In this document: one piece after another, positions 15,214 to 22,370 of the stretch
How the letters are laid out: each line of letters opens with the position of its first letter
Position numbering within the stretch: the first letter of the stretch is position 1
Assembly (NCBI GenBank): GCA_045636325.1
Contig: JAZTXH010000002.1
Location: 1-33,634 of the forward strand
DNA from: CAKSHP01 sp045636325
Lineage (GTDB): Bacteria > Bacillota > Clostridia > UBA1381 > UMGS1253
Direction: 5' to 3'
Length of the DNA stretch: 33,634 nt
Translations under genes and position numbers: made by a program
Notes under the pieces: generated by a model
The model's database searches: none
What the model saw: the letters and a program-made list of their open reading frames with translations, nothing else
What the model was told of the DNA's origin: nothing

Positions 15214-15248
15214 GGGGCGCACTCGTACAAGGTGTGTGCCCCATTTTT
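15214..15248 (+). terminator. Terminator of rpsT
   Basis: GGGGCGCAC (15214-15222) pairs with GTGTGCCCC (15234-15242), one G-U pair, followed by ATTTTT. It starts 13 bases after the rpsT stop codon. Confidence 0.88.
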
Positions 15249-15380
15249 GGTATATTTTTTTATGGTTCAAAAGAAGTGTAAAAAAAGAGCCTGAATCGTT
15301 TGGGGTAATGAGCGATGGTGACTCTTTGCATAAATAAAAGGTTTTTATGACGTGTGACAAAATCAGAGGGGGTTAATAAA

Positions 15381-15680
15381 ATGTCAAGACCTGCAAAGAA
15401 CAGAATTGTGGAGACGCTTCCCAAATATAGTTTATTTACTGCCGTTGATAAAAAGATTAACGACGGCGAAAAAATAGTAATGACTATCGAGGAATATGAG
15501 GCATTTCGCCTTATTGACAACAAGGGGTTAACACAGGATGAATGTGCAGAAAAAATGGTGGTTTCAAGAACTACCGTTCAAAGAATTTACAAAAGCGCCA
15601 GAAACAAGATTGCAAAAATGCTGGTGGAAGGATGTAATTTAAAAATCGAGGGCGGAAGCTATTCGGTTTTAAAAAGTTAG
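15381..15680 (+). CDS. DUF134 family helix-turn-helix protein
   Basis: A 99-residue protein of the DUF134 (UPF0251) family: start MSRPAKNRIVETLPKYSLF, central IVMTIEEYEAFRLIDNKGLTQDECAEKM and the sigma-70 region 4-like HTH MVVSRTTVQRIYKSARNKIA. Start ATG 15381 has AGAGGGGG 8 bases upstream; the longer frame from 15354 lacks such a site. Family members are DNA-binding proteins of uncertain role that often sit beside NifX/NifB-like iron-cluster proteins; no such partner is present here. It stands alone between two terminators. Confidence 0.85.
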   Translation: MSRPAKNRIVETLPKYSLFTAVDKKINDGEKIVMTIEEYEAFRLIDNKGLTQDECAEKMVVSRTTVQRIYKSARNKIAKMLVEGCNLKIEGGSYSVLKS

Positions 15681-15688
15681 AAAATTAT

Positions 15689-15720
15689 AAGCCGGTCTTA
15701 AAGACCGGCTTTTGTTTTTT
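15689..15720 (+). terminator. Terminator of the DUF134 gene
   Basis: AAGCCGGTC (15689-15697) pairs with GACCGGCTT (15703-15711), a 5-base loop, followed by a long T-run. A textbook intrinsic terminator. Confidence 0.93.
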
Positions 15721-15787
15721 TTATGATTGCATAATGCGGTGACTGCAGAGATATCGCATCATAGAATAAATAATTTTAAAATAATAA

Positions 15788-16015
15788 TTAATCTTTAAAT
15801 TCAAATAACTTTTTTAAGGGAATATTTAATGCAGCTGCAATATCAATCAAAGTATCAAGAGTGCACGAACACGCCGCAGTTTCAATTTTTTGCATATATG
15901 TTCTGCTTATATCGCATTTTTCTGCTAATTCTATTTGTGTCAATCCTTGTTCTTTTCTATAATGTAAAATATTTAGACCTATACTAAGCCATATATCAAA
16001 ATTTTTGCTTTTCAC
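15788..16015 (-). CDS. Small XRE-family transcriptional regulator
   Basis: A 75-residue single-domain HTH_3 protein. Helices include LNILHYRKEQGLTQIELAEKC (split here as the first two helices) and the recognition helix ISRTYMQKIE, then LDTLIDIAAALNIPLKKLFEF. It starts at GTG 16015 with GAGGTGAT upstream on the minus strand. Lone 70-80 residue XRE proteins of this kind usually act as autorepressors of small modules. It is divergent from the SLOG-type gene at 16189, and an inverted repeat overlaps its start region, so it may control both. Confidence 0.85.
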   Translation of the reverse strand: MKSKNFDIWLSIGLNILHYRKEQGLTQIELAEKCDISRTYMQKIETAACSCTLDTLIDIAAALNIPLKKLFEFKD

Positions 16016-16016
16016 T

Positions 16017-16049
16017 CGGAATCACCTCTATAACATATATTATATTCCG
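16017..16049. promoter_or_regulatory. Candidate operator of the XRE regulator
   Basis: The inverted repeat CGGAAT (16017-16022) and ATTCCG (16044-16049) flanks the ribosome site and the TATAAT-like -10 of the minus-strand XRE gene, the usual position for autorepression. The arms are only six bases, so chance cannot be excluded. Confidence 0.35.
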
Positions 16050-16100
16050 AATTACAAATGTTATCGACAATCAAAAATTTCGCAAAAGAGAATAATATGT

Positions 16101-16129
16101 TTGCATTTTAAATTAAAATACGATATAAT
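16101..16129 (+). promoter_or_regulatory. Promoter of the SLOG-type gene
   Basis: TTGCAT (16101-16106), 17 bases, TATAAT (16124-16129), about 60 bases before the TTG start at 16189. Confidence 0.6.
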
Positions 16130-16188
16130 ACAATAAAATTGATTGCTTTTGCAATAAAAACGGATGTTTTTTGCGAGGTGTATGAGAT

Positions 16189-16646
16189 TTGATTAATAAA
16201 GGGTGTTGTTTTGCCGGACACGGTAAAATAACTTATACACAGGAAACATATCATAAGCTGATTAATCTTTTAAATATGTTGATTACAGAAGAAAATGTAT
16301 CGGAATTTTCAGTGGGAAATTACGGTGAGTTTGACCGCCTTTGTGCAAATGCGGTCAAAAGTCTTAAAGAAAAACATTCACACATCAGGTTAAATCTTGT
16401 GATTCCGTATCTGACGGCAGATATAAATGAAAATAAGAAATTTTATTATAAAATTATGATAGTATTTTAGTAGCGGATATGCCTGAAAATACGCCCAAAA
16501 AAGTTCAGATTTTAAAATGCAATGAATATATGGTAAAAACATGTGATTTTATGATTTGTTATGTTCAGTATAGCTGGGGCGGTGCAGCAAAAATGCTTGA
16601 ATATGCCAAAAAGAAAAATCATATACAAATTTTTAATATAATTTGA
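16189..16646 (+). pseudogene. SLOG-family (DprA/LOG-like) protein, frameshifted
   Basis: Two adjoining frames make one protein of about 152 codons. The first (16189-16470) starts at TTG with GAGGTG 8 bases upstream and reads INKGCCFAGHGKI, then FSVGNYGEFDRLCANAVKSL and RLNLVIPYLTA. The second continues from about 16452 with YDSILVADMPENTP, NEYMVKTCDFMICYVQ, WGGAAKMLEYAKKK and stops at TGA 16644. These pieces match, in order, the nucleotide-sugar/ADP-ribose binding SLOG proteins (cFxGHR at the start, RNxyMVdxsD and GGTxxxxxYA late). A single missing base in the A-run at 16450-16453 explains the break. It could be real decay or a sequencing error. The change of FTGHR to FAGHG in the first motif hints at relaxed constraint. 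Confidence 0.75.
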
Positions 16647-16754
16647 CCGAAATTAAAAATAGACTTCAAAAAAGAAAGTTACATTTTACAAACCCAAACT
16701 CACATTGGATTTGATTTCGTTGGTACGGTAGAGTTTATGTTTGTGAAAAGTAAG

Positions 16755-16788
16755 AAAGTCAGAGAATTTTGATGGTTTCCCTGACTTT
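16755..16788. terminator. Bidirectional terminator between convergent genes
   Basis: AAAGTCAG (16755-16762) pairs with CTGACTTT (16781-16788), extended inside by GAA/TTTC with a bulge. It is T-rich on both outer sides and lies between the SLOG-type gene (+) and the DUF1893 gene (-). Confidence 0.75.
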
Positions 16789-16796
16789 GGTTTTAT

Positions 16797-17222
16797 TTAG
16801 CTGTTTTTTAATTCCTCAAGCCTTTGCTTTAGCAAAGAAACAAGATTTTCTTTTGTGGTAGTGCTCTTAAGCGCAACCTCTTCCATCGGGCAGATGCCGT
16901 CACCTGTGCGATTTTTAACATAATCGCAAAGAATGCCGTATGTAATATTTACGCCCGTTTCTTCAAAGAACGCAAGTGCGTGACGGCTTATGGTCTGGGC
17001 ATGCACTGTTTTTGCATTCATCATACACATAAGCATAGCGGCTGCCTTGCCGATAACCCTGTCTGCAATGGCGAAGTTTTCAAAGGATTTGCATGCTTCA
17101 TAATAGTCCAAAAGTGCGGTAATGCCACGCTTTTCGGATGTGCACACTTCATTGTTTGAAACTGCAGCAAAAACCGCAGGAGTGTTTTCAATTATGTCTT
17201 TTGCTTTTATTAAATTATCCAT
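16797..17222 (-). CDS. DUF1893 family protein
   Basis: A 141-residue cytoplasmic protein of the DUF1893 family: LIKAKDIIENTPAVFAAVSNN, SEKRGITALLDYYE, FAIADRVIGKAAAMLMCM, VHAQTISRHALAFFEETGV and NRTGDGICPMEEVAL. The family is deaminase-like in fold and of unknown function; the last motif with its Cys is the most conserved part. ATG 17222 is preceded on the minus strand by an AGGTAGGA site. It follows the two ChrA genes with an 11-base gap and probably belongs to their transcript. Confidence 0.85.
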   Translation of the reverse strand: MDNLIKAKDIIENTPAVFAAVSNNEVCTSEKRGITALLDYYEACKSFENFAIADRVIGKAAAMLMCMMNAKTVHAQTISRHALAFFEETGVNITYGILCDYVKNRTGDGICPMEEVALKSTTTKENLVSLLKQRLEELKNS

Positions 17223-17233
17223 TTTATCCTACC

Positions 17234-17782
17234 TTAAAAATTAAACTTAAATATAATACCAACAACTGCAGAAAGGGCAATAAAAATCACCGGATGCAGT
17301 TTTTTAAACTTTTGCATAAGTAAAAAAAGTATCACTGCTAAAATTGCACCCTGCCAGAAAAATGCAAATTCTTCTTTTTTAAAAAATGCCATGCGCATTA
17401 TGCTTATTCCTGCTGAGCACACCAAAGCAACAGATGCGGGGCGCAGACCGTAAAATGTGTTTTTAACAATTTTACTGTTTTTAAATTTATCTAAAAATTT
17501 TGCAACACAAAGAATTATTATAAGTGACGGAAGCACAAGCCCTAAAGGTGCAACGAAAGCACCGGCGATATTGCTTTCGATGTAGCCTACGTATGTTGCC
17601 ATATTTACACCTAGTGGCCCCGGAGTAGATTCGGATATTGCCACCATATTTGATATATCGGCTGCAGTTATCCAGTCTGTAGTGTAGGTAAGTTCATAAA
17701 GAAAGGGGAGCGTTGCAAGACCACCGCCTACTGCAAACAAGCCTATTTTAAAGAAGGTTAAAAATAACATCAAAAGAATCAT
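17234..17782 (-). CDS. chrA: Chromate transporter family protein, short subunit 2
   Basis: A 182-residue half-size ChrA (CHR family) protein with about five membrane segments. It begins with FKIGLFAVGGGLATLPFL, the family N-terminal motif, and has SESTPGPLGVNMATYVGY, the PGP motif in its CHR domain. Short-chain ChrA proteins work as pairs from adjacent genes; the partner gene overlaps this start by 4 bases. Known members export chromate by antiport, but in gut-type anaerobes the natural anion is not established. Confidence 0.88.
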   Translation of the reverse strand: MILLMLFLTFFKIGLFAVGGGLATLPFLYELTYTTDWITAADISNMVAISESTPGPLGVNMATYVGYIESNIAGAFVAPLGLVLPSLIIILCVAKFLDKFKNSKIVKNTFYGLRPASVALVCSAGISIMRMAFFKKEEFAFFWQGAILAVILFLLMQKFKKLHPVIFIALSAVVGIIFKFNF

Positions 17783-18357
17783 TTGTTTTTGTCCTCCTTT
17801 TTTGCTTTAGCTTGACTCTTTTTTTCTTTTACAGAAGCAATGCAGTAACCTAAAACACCTGCAATAACAACTAACAGTGCAGTAGGAATAGATTTTACAA
17901 AAAGGGCTGATAAAAGTGCAAGAGCAAATATTAAAACTGCACACTTATCAACAATTGCCTTTCTCCAAAGCTTTATAACTGCATCAGCAATAAGTACGCA
18001 TACGCAGATTCTTATGCCGTTCATTGCATATTGCACTGTTTTAAATTCAGAAAAGTTTGAAATGAAAGCCACAAGAATAGTAATAATAATGATAGATGGA
18101 AAAATAACACCCAATGTAGCAGCAACAGCCCCCAAAATGCCTTTTTGTCTGTATCCTATAAATGTGGCAGTGTTAACGGCAATTACACCTGGTGTACACT
18201 GACCGATTGCGTAATAGTCAAGAAGTTCCTCTTCTGTTGCCCAAAAGTTTTTATTAATTACCTCTCTTTGGAGAATGGGGAGCATTGCGTAACCGCCACC
18301 AAAGGTTATTGCACCTATTTTAGCAAAGATAAAGAAAAGTTTAAAAAGTTTTTTCAT
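17779..18357 (-). CDS. chrA: Chromate transporter family protein, short subunit 1
   Basis: A 192-residue half-size CHR protein: FIFAKIGAITFGGGYAMLP at the N-terminus, YAIGQCTPGVIAVNTATFIGY in the middle (PGV in place of PGP), then hydrophobic segments and a lysine-rich tail (KEKKSQAKAKKEDKNK). It is the first gene of the run chrA-chrA-DUF1893. Its stop overlaps the next start, so the two halves are translationally coupled. An AAAGGCGA site precedes ATG 18357 on the minus strand. Confidence 0.88.
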   Translation of the reverse strand: MKKLFKLFFIFAKIGAITFGGGYAMLPILQREVINKNFWATEEELLDYYAIGQCTPGVIAVNTATFIGYRQKGILGAVAATLGVIFPSIIIITILVAFISNFSEFKTVQYAMNGIRICVCVLIADAVIKLWRKAIVDKCAVLIFALALLSALFVKSIPTALLVVIAGVLGYCIASVKEKKSQAKAKKEDKNK

Positions 18358-18382
18358 ATAAAAAGTCGCCTTTCATAAATAG

Positions 18383-19381
18383 TTATCTGTATTTTTTGCC
18401 GTAGAGAGAAGTGAACTCATCAAAATCTATGAGGTAACCGTTTCTTGAATATGCAGAGCCTGTTGCGCCCGGCATTGTGTGAGTTTCAATTTCTGAAAAA
18501 TCAAGAGTAAAGGCACAGGTTAAATAACGCAAAAGATTAAAAAAGTTTGCGTTTGTATCAATATATTCATTATATGCCTTAAAATAGTCCGGCAGGTGAG
18601 AAACAAGGTTTTTAGGACTTAGTGCCTGTGCAACAAAAGCCTTCATAAAATTCTGCTGAACTTCAACTCTTTCAAGGTCAGCCCGTGCATACCCTGCGCG
18701 GTAGCGGATAAGCTGTTCTGACTGAGAGCCGTTTAACACTTGATATCCTTTGTCTAAATGAATAGAAAGGTCCTGAATGGGGTCATCATAATTCATATCA
18801 CGCGGAACATCGAATTTTACACCGCCAATACTGTCTATAATATACGTAAGTGCATCAAAATCCACCTTTGCATAATAATCTATATCTACAGTGAATTTGT
18901 TTTCTATTTCATCAATAAGAATTTTCATGCCCTTATCGTGACCTGCAAAGTGGTAAACTTCATTTATTTTCATGTCTTGTCTTGACGGCTCGGGATATTG
19001 GCTTTGCATATAATTATAGTTTTCGTCAGAAACTGAAACAAGGGTGTCTCTGGGGATTGAAATTAGCGTAAGCTCGCTTTTAAAGCCTGAATTTAAAGCA
19101 CCAAGCATTAATGTATCTGTTCTTGTGCCACCTTTATCAGTTCCTGCAATAAGAAAAACAGTCTGTCTTGGAGGCAGAATTACAAAATATAAAATAAGCG
19201 CCGCTATTAAAAGAAAAATAATATGTTGTTTACCGGATTTTCTTTTTTTGCTATTTTTTTTGTTTGCTGCGACTCTGCGGCGATTCGATTGCGGTTCGGT
19301 TTCTGATGTGGGCAGTTCGGAATCGCAAAATTCATCACCTGCATAAAAATCTTCGTTAATTTTTATATTATATTTTTTCAT
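18383..19381 (-). CDS. LytR-CpsA-Psr family cell-wall glycopolymer ligase
   Basis: A 332-residue LCP protein. Start ATG 19381 is chosen because GAAAGGTGT lies about 8 bases upstream; an in-frame extension to 19414 has no such site. A basic cytoplasmic region (RRRVAANKKNSKKRKSGK) precedes one membrane helix at about 54-70. The extracellular LCP domain has AGTDKGGTRTDTLMLG, the catalytic LTLISIPRDT, IDSIGGVKFDVP, and the arginine-rich RYRAGYARADLERVEVQQNF. LCP enzymes attach teichoic acids or capsule to peptidoglycan, using pyrophosphate-lipid substrates. The Wzm/Wzt-like exporter at 21510-23621 could supply a glycan, though it is a separate unit. Confidence 0.9.
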   Translation of the reverse strand: MKKYNIKINEDFYAGDEFCDSELPTSETEPQSNRRRVAANKKNSKKRKSGKQHIIFLLIAALILYFVILPPRQTVFLIAGTDKGGTRTDTLMLGALNSGFKSELTLISIPRDTLVSVSDENYNYMQSQYPEPSRQDMKINEVYHFAGHDKGMKILIDEIENKFTVDIDYYAKVDFDALTYIIDSIGGVKFDVPRDMNYDDPIQDLSIHLDKGYQVLNGSQSEQLIRYRAGYARADLERVEVQQNFMKAFVAQALSPKNLVSHLPDYFKAYNEYIDTNANFFNLLRYLTCAFTLDFSEIETHTMPGATGSAYSRNGYLIDFDEFTSLYGKKYR

Positions 19382-19455
19382 GAAAACACACCTTTCAAAG
19401 CCTATATTACACATTATTATATTTTTGTTTTAAAGTGAAAATATATGCCTGAATT

Positions 19456-19484
19456 ATAATAACACACTATTCCAAAAAAGTCAA
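19456..19484 (-). promoter_or_regulatory. Promoter of the LCP gene
   Basis: On the minus strand TTGACT (19484-19479), 17 bases, TATTAT (19461-19456), followed by about 70 bases to the ATG at 19381. Confidence 0.5.
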
Positions 19485-19602
19485 TATAAACGACTATTGT
19501 AAGTGATATTCAGTATTGACTTTAATTGAAAAATATTTAAAAGGGGAGCGGCTTGTACTGAACAGTTTGGAGCCTGCTGCCTTTTTTGATTAAACAACCA
19601 TG

Positions 19603-19631
19603 TTGACATAAAAGAAAAACTTATATATAAT
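19603..19631 (+). promoter_or_regulatory. Promoter of the zinc-ribbon/leucine-rich repeat gene
   Basis: TTGACA (19603-19608), 17 bases, TATAAT (19626-19631), 32 bases before the GTG start at 19664. Both hexamers match the consensus. Confidence 0.8.
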
Positions 19632-19663
19632 AAAGATAATAAACAGAAAAGGAGATTTTGTTT

Positions 19664-20869
19664 GTGTGGAAATGCTCAAAGTGTTCATATATAAATGAGG
19701 ATAATTTAACAGAATGTGAAAATTGCTATCATATACGAAGAAGTAAAAAAAGCATGGTAAAACCTGCGCTTATGATGCTTGTTGTTTGTGTTGCATTAAT
19801 CAGTCTTGCATTTTTACTGGCGATGTCTGGCAAGTATGATTATCTTACTATTAAAGAAAAAGTAAAAGAGCTTGAAAGCGGAAAATGCGGTGTAACAAAT
19901 TCTCTTGAATGGCACATGTATTCTGATAATACTTTGGTTATAAGTGGAAGTGGCAGAATGGAAAATTTTGAAAAACGCGGCGACTGTCAGTGGCGGTCAT
20001 ATCTTGAGCAGACAAGAAAAATTGTTATAGAGGATGGTGTTTTGAATATAGGTGTAAACGCATTTAATGGAAGTGGTGCAAAGGAAGTATTGCTTGCAGA
20101 CAGTGTTGGAAGCATAGAAAAGCTTGCATTTGCAAATTGTGTTAACTTAAAAAGTATAACTATTCCTTCAGGGGTGGGAAAAATAGGAGAGAGCGCCTTT
20201 ATAGGATGCTTATACTTAAAACAAGCAAATATTGATTCTCAAACGGAAGAGATTGCACAAACGGCTTTTGATATGTGTCATTCAGAATTTAAAATAATTG
20301 CTCCTGAAGGCAGTGCGGCAAGTGATTTCAGTGCAGGGAGACTGGGCATTGTTCCTGAAATTGAAAAAGTGGAATTTGATGAAGAACTTGATATTGCAGA
20401 GATGGGCGAATGCGGAGAGGCGTGTGTATGGACTCTTTATGATGACGGCAGGCTCATAATTGAAGGCGAAGGAAATATAAATGATGCATCATGGAATAAT
20501 TATCTGGATATGATTTTGAATATAGAAATAAAAGAGGGTATAGGACTTATAGGAGAGCGGGTATTTGAAAATTGTATAAATCTTAAAAGTGCAAAGATTA
20601 ATTGCAAAACTATAGGAAATGCGGCATTTTACGGATGCGAAAAACTTGAAAGTGTTGATATTTGCAGTGGTGCGGAGGATATTTTGGAAGAAGCTTTTGT
20701 AAAATGTAAAAGTCTTAAAAAGATTTACATACCTCCAAGTGTAAAACAAATTAAGTACAATGCATTTAAAGAAAATCATAAGGAGTTAAAAATATGCGGT
20801 GATACACGCTCTTACGCAAGATTTTATGCTCTTATCAAATTTATTTCATTCAGAGAAGAAAAAAGATAA
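19664..20869 (+). CDS. Membrane protein with N-terminal zinc ribbon and BspA-type leucine-rich repeats
   Basis: A 401-residue protein. GTG 19664 is preferred (AAAGGAG 9 bases away) over the in-frame TTG 19658, which is only 3 bases from that site. Residues 2-21 form a RanBP2-like zinc ribbon (W2, C4-x2-C7-x10-C18-x2-C21). A membrane helix follows (about 34-52), then two segments of BspA/LRR_5 repeats (for example GVLNIGVNAFNGSGAKEV, GVGKIGESAFIGC, GLIGERVFENCINLKSA, SVKQIKYNAF), each introduced by a strand unit of the type WTLYDDGRLIIEGEG. The topology implies a cytosolic zinc ribbon and an extracellular repeat domain, possibly for surface binding or sensing. The exact function is unknown. 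It is monocistronic. Confidence 0.78.
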   Translation: MWKCSKCSYINEDNLTECENCYHIRRSKKSMVKPALMMLVVCVALISLAFLLAMSGKYDYLTIKEKVKELESGKCGVTNSLEWHMYSDNTLVISGSGRMENFEKRGDCQWRSYLEQTRKIVIEDGVLNIGVNAFNGSGAKEVLLADSVGSIEKLAFANCVNLKSITIPSGVGKIGESAFIGCLYLKQANIDSQTEEIAQTAFDMCHSEFKIIAPEGSAASDFSAGRLGIVPEIEKVEFDEELDIAEMGECGEACVWTLYDDGRLIIEGEGNINDASWNNYLDMILNIEIKEGIGLIGERVFENCINLKSAKINCKTIGNAAFYGCEKLESVDICSGAEDILEEAFVKCKSLKKIYIPPSVKQIKYNAFKENHKELKICGDTRSYARFYALIKFISFREEKR

Positions 20870-20890
20870 TAAAAAATTGACCATCCAATA

Positions 20891-20941
20891 AACCGACCCT
20901 CTAACCGTTAGACCAAAAAGCTAACGATTAGAGGGTCGGTT
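20891..20941. repeat. Long palindromic hairpin between convergent genes
   Basis: A 14-bp perfect stem (20891-20904 with 20928-20941), one C/A mismatch, then a 6-bp stem (CGTTAG/CTAACG) and a 9-base loop. No tight T-run follows on either strand, yet it lies where a bidirectional terminator is expected. Its left arm shares 17 of 21 bases with the left arm of the hairpin at 27791. Confidence 0.85.
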
Positions 20942-20974
20942 GACTTTCTTAAAAAAAGATTCTTTTTTGTTTAT

Positions 20975-21343
20975 TTATTCGTTTTTGATCACAAATTCTT
21001 TAATTTTTTCAAATGTTATATCGCTTATACGGTGTTCTATTTTGCAACTATCTTCATAGGCGACGTTTTCATCAACACCTAAAAGTATAAGCGCTTTTGC
21101 AATGGTTTCATGCCTTTCATACATTGCCTCCGCAATAGAAAGTCCTTTTTTTGTAAGGTCTATCCCACCGTTTTCATCAACAGTAATATAACCCTCCTCA
21201 CGAAATGATTTCATAGCCACAGAAACACTTGGCTTTGTAAAGGAAAGTTCATTTGCAATATCTATACTTCTTACATATCCGTTTTTTCTTTTTAAAACTA
21301 AAATGGTTTCAAGATAATTTTCGGCAGATTCTTTTATCTTCAT
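20975..21343 (-). CDS. DtxR/MntR-family metal-dependent regulator, iron-type site
   Basis: A 122-residue regulator with winged HTH (VRSIDIANELSFTKPSVSVAMKSFREEGYI) and the metal/dimerisation domain (MYERHETIAKALILLGV, then CKIEHRIS). It lacks the SH3-like third domain, as MntR does. At the metal sites, H78, E103 and H104 match both DtxR and MntR, but C100 occupies the place of DtxR Cys102 (Glu99 in MntR), pointing to Fe2+ rather than Mn2+; the residue at the DtxR Met10 place is N9. It is the only recognisable metalloregulator here, so it is the candidate for the TTAG-N6-CTAA boxes at feoA-feoB, 11.6 kb away. Its own gene shows no such box. Confidence 0.87.
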   Translation of the reverse strand: MKIKESAENYLETILVLKRKNGYVRSIDIANELSFTKPSVSVAMKSFREEGYITVDENGGIDLTKKGLSIAEAMYERHETIAKALILLGVDENVAYEDSCKIEHRISDITFEKIKEFVIKNE

Positions 21344-21372
21344 GCATTATACCTCCATAAAATATATTTATA

Positions 21373-21401
21373 TTTTAACATAAAGGATTGTAATTTGTCA
21401 A
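21373..21401 (-). promoter_or_regulatory. Promoter of the DtxR-family gene
   Basis: On the minus strand TTGACA (21401-21396), 17 bases, TTAAAA (21378-21373). The -35 is consensus; the -10 is weak. Confidence 0.45.
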
Positions 21402-21437
21402 TTAATTTGCATAAATGATTGTGTATTATTAAAAGTA

Positions 21438-21467
21438 TTGACGGATATTTGGTTTATATGCTATACT
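21438..21467 (+). promoter_or_regulatory. Promoter of the polysaccharide exporter genes
   Basis: TTGACG (21438-21443), 18 bases, TATACT (21462-21467), about 40 bases before the permease start at 21510. Confidence 0.65.
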
Positions 21468-21509
21468 GTTAATAATAAAGGAGATTGTAATGAAAAAGGT
21501 GATAAATAT

Positions 21510-22352
21510 ATGTCTGAAAAGTGGACAACGCAAATAAAGCCTGAACATAAGTGGTATAATTTAGGCTTAAAAGAAATGTTATCTTATAAGGATTTAATTG
21601 GTTTGTTTGTTAAAAGAGATTTTTCCACCATGTATAAGCAGACAATTCTTGGTCCTTTGTGGATTTTGCTTAACCCTTTTTTGACAACTGTTTTTTTTAC
21701 TGTTGTATTCGGTAAAATTGCAAATATTTCAACTGGTGAAGTTCCTCAGTTTCTTTTTTATATGTGTGCTAATATATTCTGGGGAATTTTTTCACGCACA
21801 CTTACGAAAACGTCACAGTTGTATCTTTCAAATTCACATTTGTTAAAAAAGGTGTATTTCCCAAGGCTTACTCTTTGCGTAACAACTAACATAACAAGTG
21901 TAATAAACTTTTTGATTCAGTTTGTGATGTTTTTGGGATTTTTCTTTTATTTTTTGTATATGAAAGCACCGATAAATGCAAATTTATACATATTAGCGGT
22001 GCCTTTAATAATTTTGGTTGCATCAGCCCTTGCATCAGGGTGCGGCCTTATAATCACTGCGGTTACAACCAAATACCGTGATTTGGCGGTGCTTACAAGC
22101 TTTGGTGTTCAGCTTTGGTTTTATGCAACACCGATAGTATATCCTGTATCGGCTGTGCCGGAGAGTATGTATAATATATTTATGTTAAATCCCATGGCGC
22201 CGCTTGTTGAGGGTTTCAGATACGCATTTTTGGGAACGGGAAGCTTTCCTTTGAAATTTATTTTGATAAGTGCCGTATCTTCACTTATAATTCTGTTTAT
22301 CGGGCTTGTGATGTTTGCGCGTTCGGAAAAAACTTTTTCAGACACACTTTAA
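21510..22352 (+). CDS. ABC-2 type polysaccharide/teichoic acid export permease (Wzm/TagG-like)
   Basis: A 280-residue permease with six hydrophobic segments. Start ATG 21510 has AAAGGTGA 7 bases upstream; the longer frame from 21438 covers the promoter. Typical features are the amphipathic N-terminal sequence LGLKEMLSYKDLIGLFVKRDF, KQTILGPLWILLNPFL, and the C-terminal LNPMAPLVEGFRYAFLG. With the ATPase gene 18 bases downstream it forms a Wzm-Wzt exporter that moves an undecaprenyl-linked glycan across the membrane. No glycosyltransferases lie beside it, so the glycan cannot be named. Confidence 0.88.
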   Translation: MSEKWTTQIKPEHKWYNLGLKEMLSYKDLIGLFVKRDFSTMYKQTILGPLWILLNPFLTTVFFTVVFGKIANISTGEVPQFLFYMCANIFWGIFSRTLTKTSQLYLSNSHLLKKVYFPRLTLCVTTNITSVINFLIQFVMFLGFFFYFLYMKAPINANLYILAVPLIILVASALASGCGLIITAVTTKYRDLAVLTSFGVQLWFYATPIVYPVSAVPESMYNIFMLNPMAPLVEGFRYAFLGTGSFPLKFILISAVSSLIILFIGLVMFARSEKTFSDTL

Positions 22353-22370
22353 AAGGAGTGCTCGTTTTTT

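Noticed and set aside
16440..16470. Programmed -1 frameshift in the SLOG-type gene
   Set aside because: The codons TAT AAA ATT do not form an X XXY YYZ slippery site and no downstream stem is evident; a base loss in the A-run is simpler.
19546..19591. Terminator-like stem AGCGGCT/AGCCTGCT followed by a T-run before the zinc-ribbon gene
   Set aside because: The stem is short and bulged, and no upstream plus-strand transcript or promoter could be identified, so it was not called.
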